Shown piece after piece: positions 1 to 7,823 of a stretch of 37,566 nucleotides of DNA. The stretch lies in contig CAJFVQ010000005.1 of the NCBI GenBank assembly GCA_904420535.1, forward strand, positions 1 to 37,566. Direction: 5' to 3'. This DNA is from Candidatus Cryptoclostridium obscurum (GTDB lineage Bacteria; Bacillota; Dehalobacteriia; UBA7702). The translations under genes and the position numbers were made by a program. Under the pieces are notes generated by a model. The model saw only the letters and a list, made by a program, of their open reading frames with translations. It ran no database searches and was not told the origin of the DNA. Every line of letters starts with the position of its first letter. Position 1 is the stretch's first letter.

Positions 1-56
1 CAGCCCTCCGGCTGTATTGGTTGAGCAAAAGTCAGCGTGGGATTGGTGTGGTATCT

Positions 57-185
57 TTATCTAAGTGAACCCCCGTTCTCCCAGTTGGAGATTGTTTGTC
101 TCGTTACGAACACCTCTTCTGCCAAGGCTTCTTGAGACAACCCTAGATCTTGTCTATATTTTTTGATTTGTGTTCCAATCTCCAT
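57..185 (-). pseudogene. Truncated XRE-family (HTH_3) transcriptional regulator
   Basis: A 42-residue frame starts MEIGTQIKKYRQ and contains a clear XRE-type helix-turn-helix (LSQEALAEEVFVTRQTISNW), followed by ENGGSLR and a stop. The start is well supported: an AGGAGGG ribosome binding site lies about 7 bases upstream of the ATG at 185. Intact family members continue after the NWENG segment with a proline-containing linker and more helices, usually for 100 or more residues. Here homology stops abruptly, so the gene looks broken by a frameshift or by a junction with unrelated DNA around position 75. I could not identify the sequence at 1-56. It may still make a DNA-binding stub, but a remnant is more likely. 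Confidence is high for the domain and moderate for pseudogene status. Confidence 0.72.
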
Positions 186-344
186 TTCGCATCCCTCCTT
201 TGTCTCATTCTGTCATGAAAGAAAACAATTGACAATCAAAAAACTTTTCCATCGGCCTTTTTTCATTGCAAAAAGGTTTTTACATCTGTCAATTCCCCTG
301 CATGGGCCTTTACATACCAGAAAAAGCTTTTTGAGACATTACGG

Positions 345-373
345 AAAAAACCCGCAGACGATTCATCTGCGGG
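345..373 (-). terminator. Intrinsic terminator of the satP gene
   Basis: Inverted repeat with 8-bp arms CCCGCAGA (351-358) and TCTGCGGG (366-373) and a 7-base loop. Read on the minus strand it is followed by six T (the A-run at 345-350). It lies about 57 bases past the permease stop codon. The stretch 186-344 holds no gene I can support. Confidence 0.8.
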
Positions 374-429
374 AAAATTTTCACTCTGCTGATATTGGGC
401 GCCACTGAGTCCGATATTGATTCCAAATA

Positions 430-987
430 TTAAAGGGGAAAAACATTCCTGCCGAACTCACCGTTGACGACCTGCCCCACAGCAGAATAAACCGCCGAAG
501 CGCCGCAGAAAATGCCAACATAGCCCGCAATCAGATGAACGGCATGGATACCTGTAAAATCACCCAAAGCCAATAAAAAGAAGAGCAGTGTCAGAGAACC
601 GAAAACCACCTGGGTAGCACGGTTGTGTTTTAATGTGCCGATAAACATAAACAGTGTAAAGATTCCCCAAAGCAGCAAATAAAATCCCATAGAGAGGGCA
701 TCGCTGGCCAAGATCGACTGGAACGGCGAGATCCAAATCAAAATCAGCGACCACCAGAAAAAGCCGTAAGCGGTAAAGGCTGTACCGCCGAAAGTATTAC
801 CGTTTTTAAATTCCAGTACCCCGGCAATGATCTGAGCAGCACCGCCCATGGCGAACCCCATAGCTACAATGACGATGGACAAGGGAATGATCTCCGCATT
901 GTGGAGATTTAAAAGGATCGTGGTCATGCCAAATCCCAAAAGTCCTAAGGGACCGGGATTAGCCATCTTTTTTGTTTCTGCAGACAT
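430..987 (-). CDS. satP: Acetate/succinate permease, SatP (YaaH/GPR1/FUN34) family
   Basis: 185-residue integral membrane protein expected to carry acetate or succinate with protons across the cytoplasmic membrane. The family signature is present near the N-terminus as NPGPLGLLGFGMTT, and about six hydrophobic segments follow, matching the six-helix SatP fold. Length is close to the roughly 190 residues usual for bacterial members. I chose the start MSAETKK at 987 rather than an ATG five codons upstream, because a GAGGAGG ribosome binding site sits 7 bases before it. The gene is monocistronic: a good sigma-A promoter lies at 1062-1090 and a terminator at 345-373. Acetate export or uptake would fit a fermentative or acetogenic lifestyle (inference). 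Confidence 0.88.
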   Translation of the reverse strand: MSAETKKMANPGPLGLLGFGMTTILLNLHNAEIIPLSIVIVAMGFAMGGAAQIIAGVLEFKNGNTFGGTAFTAYGFFWWSLILIWISPFQSILASDALSMGFYLLLWGIFTLFMFIGTLKHNRATQVVFGSLTLLFFLLALGDFTGIHAVHLIAGYVGIFCGASAVYSAVGQVVNGEFGRNVFPL

Positions 988-1061
988 TTTCGTCCTCCTC
1001 ATTCTTTTTCATTGTTTCTAAAACAGATGATACAGCCGTTTTGCGGCATAACGATTGTGAA

Positions 1062-1090
1062 ATTATACCACAGATTCGACAAAATCACAA
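1062..1090 (-). promoter_or_regulatory. Sigma-A promoter of satP
   Basis: On the minus strand TTGTGA (1085-1090) and TATAAT (1062-1067) are separated by 17 bases. Transcription would start near 1055 and give a leader of about 70 bases that contains a small GCCG/CGGC hairpin. Confidence 0.7.
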
Positions 1091-1181
1091 TGGATTCCCG
1101 TCCAATTCCCAAAGTTTTTCAAAAAATGACAATTCTTGCCTTCACTCCAAAAAATAGTGACGCCAATCCTTTCTCGCCAAT

Positions 1182-1198
1182 GATTCCAAAATGGAATC
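1182..1198. promoter_or_regulatory. Perfect 17-base palindrome upstream of the satP promoter
   Basis: GATTCCA-AAA-TGGAATC is a perfect 7-bp inverted repeat about 92 bases upstream of the satP -35 box, in the gene-free stretch 988-1336. Related half-sites (TGGATTC at 1091-1097, next to the -35) occur nearby. This could be an operator for an unidentified regulator; no family assignment is possible. Confidence 0.35.
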
Positions 1199-1230
1199 GG
1201 AACATCCGAAACTCAAACGGCTCAATGTTA

Positions 1231-1276
1231 CAAAAGGCCAAAAAGTCGCTTCAAAAAGCGTCTCTTTGACCTTTTG
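1231..1276. repeat. Long imperfect inverted repeat between satP and spoVT
   Basis: The arms CAAAAGGCCAAAAAG (1231-1245) and CTCTTTGACCTTTTG (1262-1276) match at 13 of 15 positions and enclose a second CGCTT/AAGCG stem. No T-run follows on either strand, so it is not a standard terminator. It could be a short palindromic repeat family member or an RNA structure. Confidence 0.5.
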
Positions 1277-1290
1277 CATAATATAAAAAC

Positions 1291-1325
1291 TAAAAAGAGG
1301 AGAACATAAAATCATTCTCCTCTCT
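1291..1325 (-). terminator. Intrinsic terminator of spoVT
   Basis: A 9-bp perfect stem (AGAGGAGAA 1296-1304 with TTCTCCTCT 1315-1323) and a 10-base loop. On the minus strand it is followed by a TTTTT tract (A-run at 1292-1296). It starts 12 bases after the spoVT stop codon. Confidence 0.8.
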
Positions 1326-1336
1326 TTTCAATTAAT

Positions 1337-1900
1337 TTACTGTTCCAACTGTTTTGCCAGAAATCCCGCAGCAGTCTCCGCCAACTTTTGCTCCAAATCG
1401 CCCATGTTGGCTTTGGGATCTTTGGAACAAATGATCACTGTACCGATGACATCTCCCATGGGAATGATGGGCGCGATACAAAAAGCAGTAATATCATTAT
1501 CTTCATCGGTATCGATCAGAGAGAGATAATTTTTATCCACCTCTTCTTGGATACGGTTTACCAGCAAAGTTCTTCTGTCATCCATCACTTTTTCCACAAT
1601 GGAACCGATATTCTTATCGAGAAATTCTTTTTTAGAACCACCGCTTACAGCAATAATCGAATCTCTATCTCCGATTAATACCGTCGTCCCTAAAGTTTCG
1701 CTCAAAGCACCGGCATATTCTCGGGCAAAATCTCCCAGTTCGCTGATGGGAGAATATTTTTTTAAGATGACTTCACCCTCACGATCCACAAAAATTTCCA
1801 AGGGATCTCCTTCTTTAATGCGCATGGTTCTCCGAATTTCCTTGGGGATCACCACACGCCCCAAATCATCGATCCGCCTTACGATTCCCGTTGCTTTCAT
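1337..1900 (-). CDS. spoVT: Stage V sporulation protein T (AbrB/GAF transcription factor)
   Basis: 187-residue DNA-binding regulator that in Bacillus tunes forespore (sigma-G) gene expression. Residues 1-52 form the AbrB swapped-hairpin domain: MKATGIVRRIDDLGRVVIPK, RTMRIKEGDPLEIF and a VILKKYSP exit are nearly identical to SpoVT of model sporeformers. Residues 55-187 form the C-terminal GAF domain. Length is close to the 178 residues of B. subtilis SpoVT. The start is fixed by GGAGG seven bases upstream of the ATG. The gene stands alone, with a sporulation-type promoter candidate at 1945-1973 and its own terminator. In many Firmicutes spoVT lies close to mfd/pth/prsA; here accessory surface genes separate it from them. 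Presence of spoVT is good evidence for an endospore-forming lineage. Confidence 0.96.
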   Translation of the reverse strand: MKATGIVRRIDDLGRVVIPKEIRRTMRIKEGDPLEIFVDREGEVILKKYSPISELGDFAREYAGALSETLGTTVLIGDRDSIIAVSGGSKKEFLDKNIGSIVEKVMDDRRTLLVNRIQEEVDKNYLSLIDTDEDNDITAFCIAPIIPMGDVIGTVIICSKDPKANMGDLEQKLAETAAGFLAKQLEQ

Positions 1901-1944
1901 ATTCGTTTCCTCCGTTTAAGTGTTTACATTTTTTCAAGTAAATG

Positions 1945-1973
1945 TAGTATCTGTAAAAGAGAGGAATTTATGC
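1945..1973 (-). promoter_or_regulatory. Candidate sigma-G-type promoter of spoVT
   Basis: On the minus strand GCATA (1969-1973), a 17-base spacer and GATACTA (1945-1951) closely match the forespore sigma-G pattern (GHATR, 17-18 bases, CATNHTA). A sigma-A reading (TTGCAT with GATACT) is possible but weaker. In B. subtilis spoVT is known to be sigma-G dependent. Confidence 0.5.
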
Positions 1974-2010
1974 AAGGTCTTTTCAGCAGAGCCAAATGAT
2001 TTACAATAGA

Positions 2011-2040
2011 ATCGGAGATATGGCACACCATATCTCCGAT
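2011..2040 (-). terminator. Perfect 13-bp hairpin after the giant SLH gene
   Basis: ATCGGAGATATGG and its exact complement enclose a 4-base loop, 24 bases after the stop codon of the SLH gene. The stem is perfect, but on the minus strand the following bases (TCTATTG) are only weakly T-rich. It may be a Rho-independent terminator of reduced strength or an mRNA 3'-end stabiliser. Confidence 0.5.
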
Positions 2041-2063
2041 GAAAAATAATGGAAAATCTTTGA

Positions 2064-5000
2064 TTATTTCATTTCCAACAAAAGATGAATCATTTTTGCA
2101 GCGGCGCCGCGACTCGCATTTCCTCTGGGATGGAAAATATTATTGCCCTCTCCTTGGAGAATACCGGCAGATTTCATGCGGTAAACAGCTTCTTTGGCAT
2201 AATCTGCGATTTCAGCATCGTCGGCAAAGACAGTTTCATCGGCAGCAGGCAAAGAGATTTCCATTGCATTGGCATAGCGTGTCATCATAGCGGCAATTTG
2301 TTCTCTCGTTACTTCGTCGTCAGGGGCAAATTCCCTTTCCGAAATACCATTGATGATCCCTTTTTCAACGGCCCAAGCCACATGGGCGGCATAGTATTCA
2401 TTGGCGTTCACATCATCAAATTTCGTTGTCGCGGGTGCTTTTTGACTACTATCTGTCACATCGGCAGTGCGGCCTAAAACCGCCACGAATTGTCCCCTGG
2501 TCATACTTTCATCGGGTCCGAACATCGTATCGCTGATTCCGTTCATGATATTTTTTTCATAAACATAGAGCACATCTTCATAGAACCACTGTCCGCTCAA
2601 AACGTCGGTAAAAGGCATCTGGTGTTCCAAAGCTTTTAATCTATCTTCTGCTTTGACAAGTTTTGCCAAAGTCTCTTCCGAAATCTGCTGTTTTTCCTCC
2701 TCACTCAGACTATCGTAAGCAGCGCGAGCCTGAACAATACGGTCTTTATCTTGTATAGTGATCTCTGAGGGCAAAGCATTGATAGCATCGCTGACAGCTT
2801 CTATTTTCAAGTTGCTCAAAGCTCCTTCAATTTCTTCCAACCGGGCAATATTGGCCACTTTAGACTTTTCCGAATCACTGAGAGCTTCATAGGCAGCGCG
2901 GACAGATTGCACCGCTTCTTCATCGTCTAAAGTGATTCGATAAGACGCGGGCAAAGCCCGAATCATCTCCGTCACAGCTTGGGCCGAAGCATTTTCCAAA
3001 GAAGCAATAGCATCTTCCGCTTGCTCCAATTTCTTTAAAATATCATCAGGAATGAAAGCCTTTTGTTCATCGCTGAGATCTTCATAAGCGGCTCTGGCTG
3101 CTTCCACATCGGCTTTTTGATCCATGGTGATCTCATCGGACAATTCCTGAATCAAATTGATAACGACTTGAGATCCCTGTTCTGTTACGGTCACTACACA
3201 CCAAGGTGAAATAATATAGTTGTAAGAATCGGTTCCCTTAGCAGAAATCACGTAGGTTCCCGCTTGATCGAAAGTCAATGTCACTTTCCCACGGTTATCT
3301 CCTTCATTGCCGGTGACCGCGCCATTGATAGAAATCAAGCGTCCGTTATTCTGATTCACTTTAGTAATTTGGGCGTTGGCAATATCATCGGTCATCATAT
3401 CAATGTATTCTTCCGTGGCATAACAATAATAACCATAGGGATAGCCGCGGAGCGACAATGTTACAGATTCTCCCTGGGGGATTGTAATAGACTCGACCTT
3501 TTCGCCGTTTTGTTCAAACCAAACATACTGGTCGCTCCAATAACTATCCTGATAGAAAAAGAATTCTACGACATCGCCTTCTTCAATTACAGCCTCATGA
3601 ACTGAATATGCTGTATAACCGTTTCCCACCTGCACGCCGTCGTTAGGGCAACGACCGTTCACGGCAAAGCTCAGACTGGAGGATTCTTTTTCAAACATCT
3701 TACGGATCAGGCCGCTGTTGGAATCAACGTCAAGGAAATTCTCTGCGGTCTTTGCGGTAAATTCTTCACCATAGTAGGCAATATGAGCTGCCACCAACGC
3801 ATCAAGAGTTGTTACGTCAGCAGGCTTTACCTGATCCCCATAAGAATAACCGTAAAGTTCCGCAAGTCCTGCCACAGGCTTCACGGTCTGACGGGGCATC
3901 AGATAACGGTTTTGGTCCTGAGCGCTAAAAGTCACATCAATCGGCGTTGCTTTTTCCAGATCTACACTGATCGTAGGGGCCGATTCTCTCGGTACCACCC
4001 CTTTGGCAGGGATATAGCCCTCCTTCATCACGGAATAGGTGTAGTCTGCCACCGTAAACATCCCTATGTATTTTCCGTCTTCACCGACCTCCACCTCGTT
4101 GCCATTAGGGTCGAACACTTTTACAACAGCATCTTTCGGGGAGACATTCATTGTCAAAACAGAAGCGTCTACTTTACTCAAATGAATGGTGTATGTGGTC
4201 GTTAAAGCATTCTCATCGCTGCCGCCACTTACCGCGACTTCGATCTGATCAATTTTGCTGACGTCTATATCACAACTGAGGAAACCACCTTCATATGGCT
4301 GGCCGTTCACCGTTACAGTATTGCTGGATTTGGTATAAGCCCTATTGATGGATATGGTATCCGTATCGCTTAAAATCACTGCGTTGTATTGGGTAACACT
4401 TTTATTGAAATCGGGTTCTAAATCGAGGGAAACGCCATCAACGGTTAGTGGCATGGAAGTAAAACAAGGCAGGTAATTGATATTTAGTATATAGGTACCT
4501 ACACCGTAATCACTGTTTTCCGGTGGAGTTACAGTGATCACCACTTGATTTTTCCCTGTCGACAAAGACAATGATTTATAAGAATCATTGGTGAGATTAA
4601 TCGCATTGCCGCCATTGACAGATACTGTCGTTTGATAACTGGCGTCAAATTTAGCTCGGAGATAAAAACTGGAGCCGTCCACCTGATCGGCCAAATTATA
4701 TTCTCTGGTATCTGCGGCAAAATGCGGAATATCTTCTCCGTAATCATCGGTAGAATATTGGAGCAAAGCGGTGGACGCGCTGAACGAATAAGCGTTATAG
4801 GCTCTTAAGTCACCGAGGGGTGCCCCATCTTTCGCATCCCTCACCACAGTTACGGTATAAGTAATGATTTCACTGCCATCTTCTGCCGAAGTTTCCAATG
4901 TAAGTTTGTTCTCTCCGTAATTTAACATTACTTCCGAAGAGGTTCCTTCAGATTCGCTGCCGTTGATTTTGACTTTTGTATCTTCGTTAATGGCAGACCA

Positions 5001-7463
5001 ATTCAAAGTAATTTTATCGGCATCGGAGGGAATTTTCACCGTGTAATCCCTTTGGGAGAGCAGGAATCCTTTGCCGTCTTTAGAGGTTAAAACGCCGTAC
5101 CCTTCCTCCAAAGTCACACCTTCCTCTGCGGTCAGAGAAATATCTTGGAGGCCGGGATTTTTCACAATGTCGCTGTTATATACCAGCATGGAATAAGTCT
5201 TGGCGTCCCCTAAAGATGCGTCACTGGGTGTTACAACATAGTCAATATAGTTCAGCTTATCCTTACTGATCACTCCCGTTCCCAAAGAAGTCTTAATACC
5301 AGACAACAATTTTACCGTACCGCCGTCGTCGCCGTCCCCATGGCTATAACGAGCACTGATGGAAACCTGGGGCTGGGCAGATGTCGCCGTCGTCACCATT
5401 TCATAAGTTTCTTTCCATTTCGCGGTAGTGAAAGAAACAACAGTATTGTCTGCAATGGGTTTAGAAGATGTCGCTGTTAAAGTTTTATTAAAGCTACAAA
5501 CAAAGGTACTGGTACCATGGTAAGCGACAATTTTAGAAAGATCGGCAAAACCTTCGGGCATGACCACTTCGCTGTCGGGTTCTACTTCAATGGTGATATC
5601 CGGCAAAATGCTAAATTGCCCGGGGCGTTCCAAAGCATTAAAGTTGGAACCGCGGCCGCTGTCTGTGATGGTGCGGTGGGCGCCAAATGGGTCCCCCATG
5701 CTGGTTAAACTGATACAACCGTTTTCCAAAACGCAGGTTCCGCTTTTCCACATCGTCGCGGTAATGGTATTAGAGGAGATCAGATTATACTGGACGACTT
5801 TGCTACTCAGAGAGCCGCCGTCAGCCATTTCATAAAGAACGCAAGCCGTGCCAAGATAACCGGGATTATACACGCCACCCATTTTCGGTACAGGCATGGA
5901 AAGACCATCAAAAGAGATCTCAATGGTATCCCCTTGTTTTACAACATCGGAATCGGGATTGGTCGTATTCTTGATCTGATAACTTACTTCCTTGCACTTA
6001 ATCACATGATACTGAACTTCGCCGTTGAGCGTCACCTTTACGATGTTGCTACCGTCCTTCAAGGTCAAAGACGCAGTCCCATCTTCACCCAAAGCAACAG
6101 CAGCGCCATTCACCTCCACGACAGCACCGGTCGGCGGGGTGAAGGTATAGGAACCATCCATCCCTTTCGTATGGTATACGGTATCGAATTCCGTCAGTTC
6201 AATTCCTGTCTCAAAAGCATGTTCCGTTCCACCCACATTGACGACGAAAATACCTTTACGATCGGGATCCACAGCGCCGTAAATGCCGCTGTAAAGACTA
6301 CATCCATCAACATCAATGGCATCGTAGGTCACTTCCACGACACTGATGCCATTTTCCACAGCCTCCATTTTGCCGTTGGCGTCAACAGTGACGGAACTGC
6401 CTTCCACAACTCGAAAGTGGAAATCCGGTTCAATCTGAATGTTGGAAGAAACATTATTCACGATTTGCCATGTCCGATAGGGACGTATTTGAAACGTCTC
6501 CCCTTTGTCCATCGCCATATAGTTACTGTCGCTGATATTTAACAGCATACTGTCTTCAATGTAGGCGTAACCGCTGCCGCCTTCCGCGCTGTAGCCAGGA
6601 CGGACGTTGACAGCTTCATCAGAGAATTGGATTTCTTTTTCAAAATCTTTAGTAGTCGTTAAATAACCTGCCCTGGTGATTTTCCCCTCCATTGAACAAC
6701 GATAGGTCAAATTGGCGTTGCTTTTGGGAAGCTGGTAAACATAAGTGTCCACAGTTTCCCCCTCTTCTTTGGTAAAAGACGTCAATTCCATGTACTTATA
6801 ATTGACCACCTGAGCTTCGATACGGAAATCAGCGCCATGAGGCACGGTAAAAGTTCCCGTAATGGCCTGGGGCATGGAAAATGTCAACGAATTCACAGAA
6901 GTTCCTGCAGACATCGCGCGACTCATCTGACTATATTGCAATCCCAGTTCGCTACTTTCAGGGAATACCGCGGCAGCGTAAACTGTGGCATTGCCATTGG
7001 TATAAAAGAGATAACGGTTCTTGCTCTGACCGGTGTCGGTGACATCTACGATCCCCGGAGTTACAGTAATGCCATCAGGACAAAAGACTTCGATGTGATA
7101 CTGGTCATCTGACAAATAATTTCCGTCAACTTTGGTACTTACGGCATAAGTTGTCGCCCGTAGGACTATATCGGAAGTTTCCGCATCCATGTTCATGGTA
7201 ATCGTTCCCCAACTGCCCTTGGTATCCTCTGCGGAGAACGTATAAATCCCCGGCACACCGGAGAATGTGTATTGGTGGTATCCATCTACTACACCGCCGT
7301 CCTTCAACGTGACGGCATCCCCCTCACTATCCGTAGCGGCCAGGCTCAAATCACTGGTTGCAACGGACACGGTGTAAATATTACTGTCTTCGGCAAGAAC
7401 AGCGGCACCCATGGAAAATACCATGGCCAATATCAACACCAGACTCAAAAATGCTTTTCTCAT
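2064..7463 (-). CDS. B12-riboswitch-controlled secreted SLH protein with cadherin-like and DUF4430-like domains
   Basis: 1,799-residue surface protein. The start MRKAFLSLVLILAMV (7463) has GAAAGGAAAAAGAAC upstream; an ATG 13 codons earlier lacks one and would precede the signal peptide. Seen in order: signal peptide 1-25; beta-rich repeats, one Ig-like, to about 760; three cadherin-like beta-sandwich segments, roughly 770-880, 880-1000 and 1002-1095; a PEGA-like segment 1097-1170; a DUF4430-like region about 1215-1305 (TTLDALVAAH, SFAVNGRCPNDG, IEEGDVVEFFFYQD); a beta domain to 1433; three alpha-helical repeats 1434-1615 (RAAYEDLSDEQK type); and three SLH domains 1616-1799. SLH domains hold proteins on secondary cell-wall polymer. 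DUF4430 is related to the C-terminal domain of transcobalamin. Because a cobalamin riboswitch precedes the gene, I infer a surface corrinoid-binding role. Alternatives are an adhesin or a structural S-layer protein. The domain architecture is secure; the ligand is not. Confidence 0.85.
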   Translation of the reverse strand: MRKAFLSLVLILAMVFSMGAAVLAEDSNIYTVSVATSDLSLAATDSEGDAVTLKDGGVVDGYHQYTFSGVPGIYTFSAEDTKGSWGTITMNMDAETSDIVLRATTYAVSTKVDGNYLSDDQYHIEVFCPDGITVTPGIVDVTDTGQSKNRYLFYTNGNATVYAAAVFPESSELGLQYSQMSRAMSAGTSVNSLTFSMPQAITGTFTVPHGADFRIEAQVVNYKYMELTSFTKEEGETVDTYVYQLPKSNANLTYRCSMEGKITRAGYLTTTKDFEKEIQFSDEAVNVRPGYSAEGGSGYAYIEDSMLLNISDSNYMAMDKGETFQIRPYRTWQIVNNVSSNIQIEPDFHFRVVEGSSVTVDANGKMEAVENGISVVEVTYDAIDVDGCSLYSGIYGAVDPDRKGIFVVNVGGTEHAFETGIELTEFDTVYHTKGMDGSYTFTPPTGAVVEVNGAAVALGEDGTASLTLKDGSNIVKVTLNGEVQYHVIKCKEVSYQIKNTTNPDSDVVKQGDTIEISFDGLSMPVPKMGGVYNPGYLGTACVLYEMADGGSLSSKVVQYNLISSNTITATMWKSGTCVLENGCISLTSMGDPFGAHRTITDSGRGSNFNALERPGQFSILPDITIEVEPDSEVVMPEGFADLSKIVAYHGTSTFVCSFNKTLTATSSKPIADNTVVSFTTAKWKETYEMVTTATSAQPQVSISARYSHGDGDDGGTVKLLSGIKTSLGTGVISKDKLNYIDYVVTPSDASLGDAKTYSMLVYNSDIVKNPGLQDISLTAEEGVTLEEGYGVLTSKDGKGFLLSQRDYTVKIPSDADKITLNWSAINEDTKVKINGSESEGTSSEVMLNYGENKLTLETSAEDGSEIITYTVTVVRDAKDGAPLGDLRAYNAYSFSASTALLQYSTDDYGEDIPHFAADTREYNLADQVDGSSFYLRAKFDASYQTTVSVNGGNAINLTNDSYKSLSLSTGKNQVVITVTPPENSDYGVGTYILNINYLPCFTSMPLTVDGVSLDLEPDFNKSVTQYNAVILSDTDTISINRAYTKSSNTVTVNGQPYEGGFLSCDIDVSKIDQIEVAVSGGSDENALTTTYTIHLSKVDASVLTMNVSPKDAVVKVFDPNGNEVEVGEDGKYIGMFTVADYTYSVMKEGYIPAKGVVPRESAPTISVDLEKATPIDVTFSAQDQNRYLMPRQTVKPVAGLAELYGYSYGDQVKPADVTTLDALVAAHIAYYGEEFTAKTAENFLDVDSNSGLIRKMFEKESSSLSFAVNGRCPNDGVQVGNGYTAYSVHEAVIEEGDVVEFFFYQDSYWSDQYVWFEQNGEKVESITIPQGESVTLSLRGYPYGYYCYATEEYIDMMTDDIANAQITKVNQNNGRLISINGAVTGNEGDNRGKVTLTFDQAGTYVISAKGTDSYNYIISPWCVVTVTEQGSQVVINLIQELSDEITMDQKADVEAARAAYEDLSDEQKAFIPDDILKKLEQAEDAIASLENASAQAVTEMIRALPASYRITLDDEEAVQSVRAAYEALSDSEKSKVANIARLEEIEGALSNLKIEAVSDAINALPSEITIQDKDRIVQARAAYDSLSEEEKQQISEETLAKLVKAEDRLKALEHQMPFTDVLSGQWFYEDVLYVYEKNIMNGISDTMFGPDESMTRGQFVAVLGRTADVTDSSQKAPATTKFDDVNANEYYAAHVAWAVEKGIINGISEREFAPDDEVTREQIAAMMTRYANAMEISLPAADETVFADDAEIADYAKEAVYRMKSAGILQGEGNNIFHPRGNASRGAAAKMIHLLLEMK

Positions 7464-7589
7464 GTTCTTTTTCCTTTCTTTTGGAATTTTTCGGAATCTC
7501 ACGACTTCCCTTTTCTTGCATCGTGGTCACTTGACGACAAAAAATTCACCTAATTTACTCAGAGCACAGGTAGTTTTCTATCGCCAATC

Positions 7590-7622
7590 AAAAAAGCCGT
7601 TTCCACCAGGATACGGCTTTTC
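7590..7622 (-). terminator. Intrinsic terminator of the cobalamin riboswitch (expression platform)
   Basis: On the minus strand AAAGCCGT (complement of 7613-7620) pairs with ACGGCTTT (complement of 7593-7600) around a 12-base loop, followed directly by further T residues. It lies between the B12 aptamer and the SLH start codon, about 127 bases before the ATG. This fits cobalamin-induced premature termination. Confidence 0.82.
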
Positions 7623-7626
7623 CATA

Positions 7627-7812
7627 CAAAAATTCGCACCGCCCAAAATAATATTGTCGGTGATTATTACCCAATCCCGGAGGTTTCAACAAAGGATGCA
7701 TTCTGACTCATCATCAATATTCACCAAAATTAGAATATTTACTGATTCACAGTGGCCGGTCCGTTCGGGATTCTCACCCGATTCCCATCACTCTGTAACT
7801 GTGCTTTTATTG
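7627..7812 (-). promoter_or_regulatory. Cobalamin (B12) riboswitch in the leader of the SLH gene
   Basis: The minus strand carries the conserved B12 aptamer landmarks in order. GGGAATCGGGTGAGAATCCC (7767-7786) is the GGGAA plus P5/L5 element. CGGACCGGCCACTGT (ending at 7749) is the GCCACTGT core. A perfect AATATTC/GAATATT stem comes next, then GAGTCAGAATGC (7698-7709), which matches the B12-box region. Downstream, CACCG/CGGTG (7637-7641 with 7658-7662) forms a stem whose loop could be the kissing-loop partner. Cobalamin binding normally shuts off the downstream gene. The only gene downstream is the 1,799-residue SLH protein. The 5' and 3' boundaries are approximate, and I cannot assign the class (adenosyl- or methyl/hydroxo-selective) by eye. 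Confidence 0.9.
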
Positions 7813-7823
7813 ATGTAATTCCA

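Noticed and set aside
163-408. 81-codon plus-strand frame near the left edge
   Set aside because: It overlaps the XRE start region and the satP terminator and shows no recognisable features.
1012-1269. Small plus-strand frames between satP and spoVT
   Set aside because: They cross the satP promoter and palindromes and lack a ribosome binding site.
5934-6542. 202-codon plus-strand frame inside the giant SLH gene
   Set aside because: Antisense to a clear coding region, with His/Asn/Ile-rich composition typical of shadow frames and no ribosome binding site.
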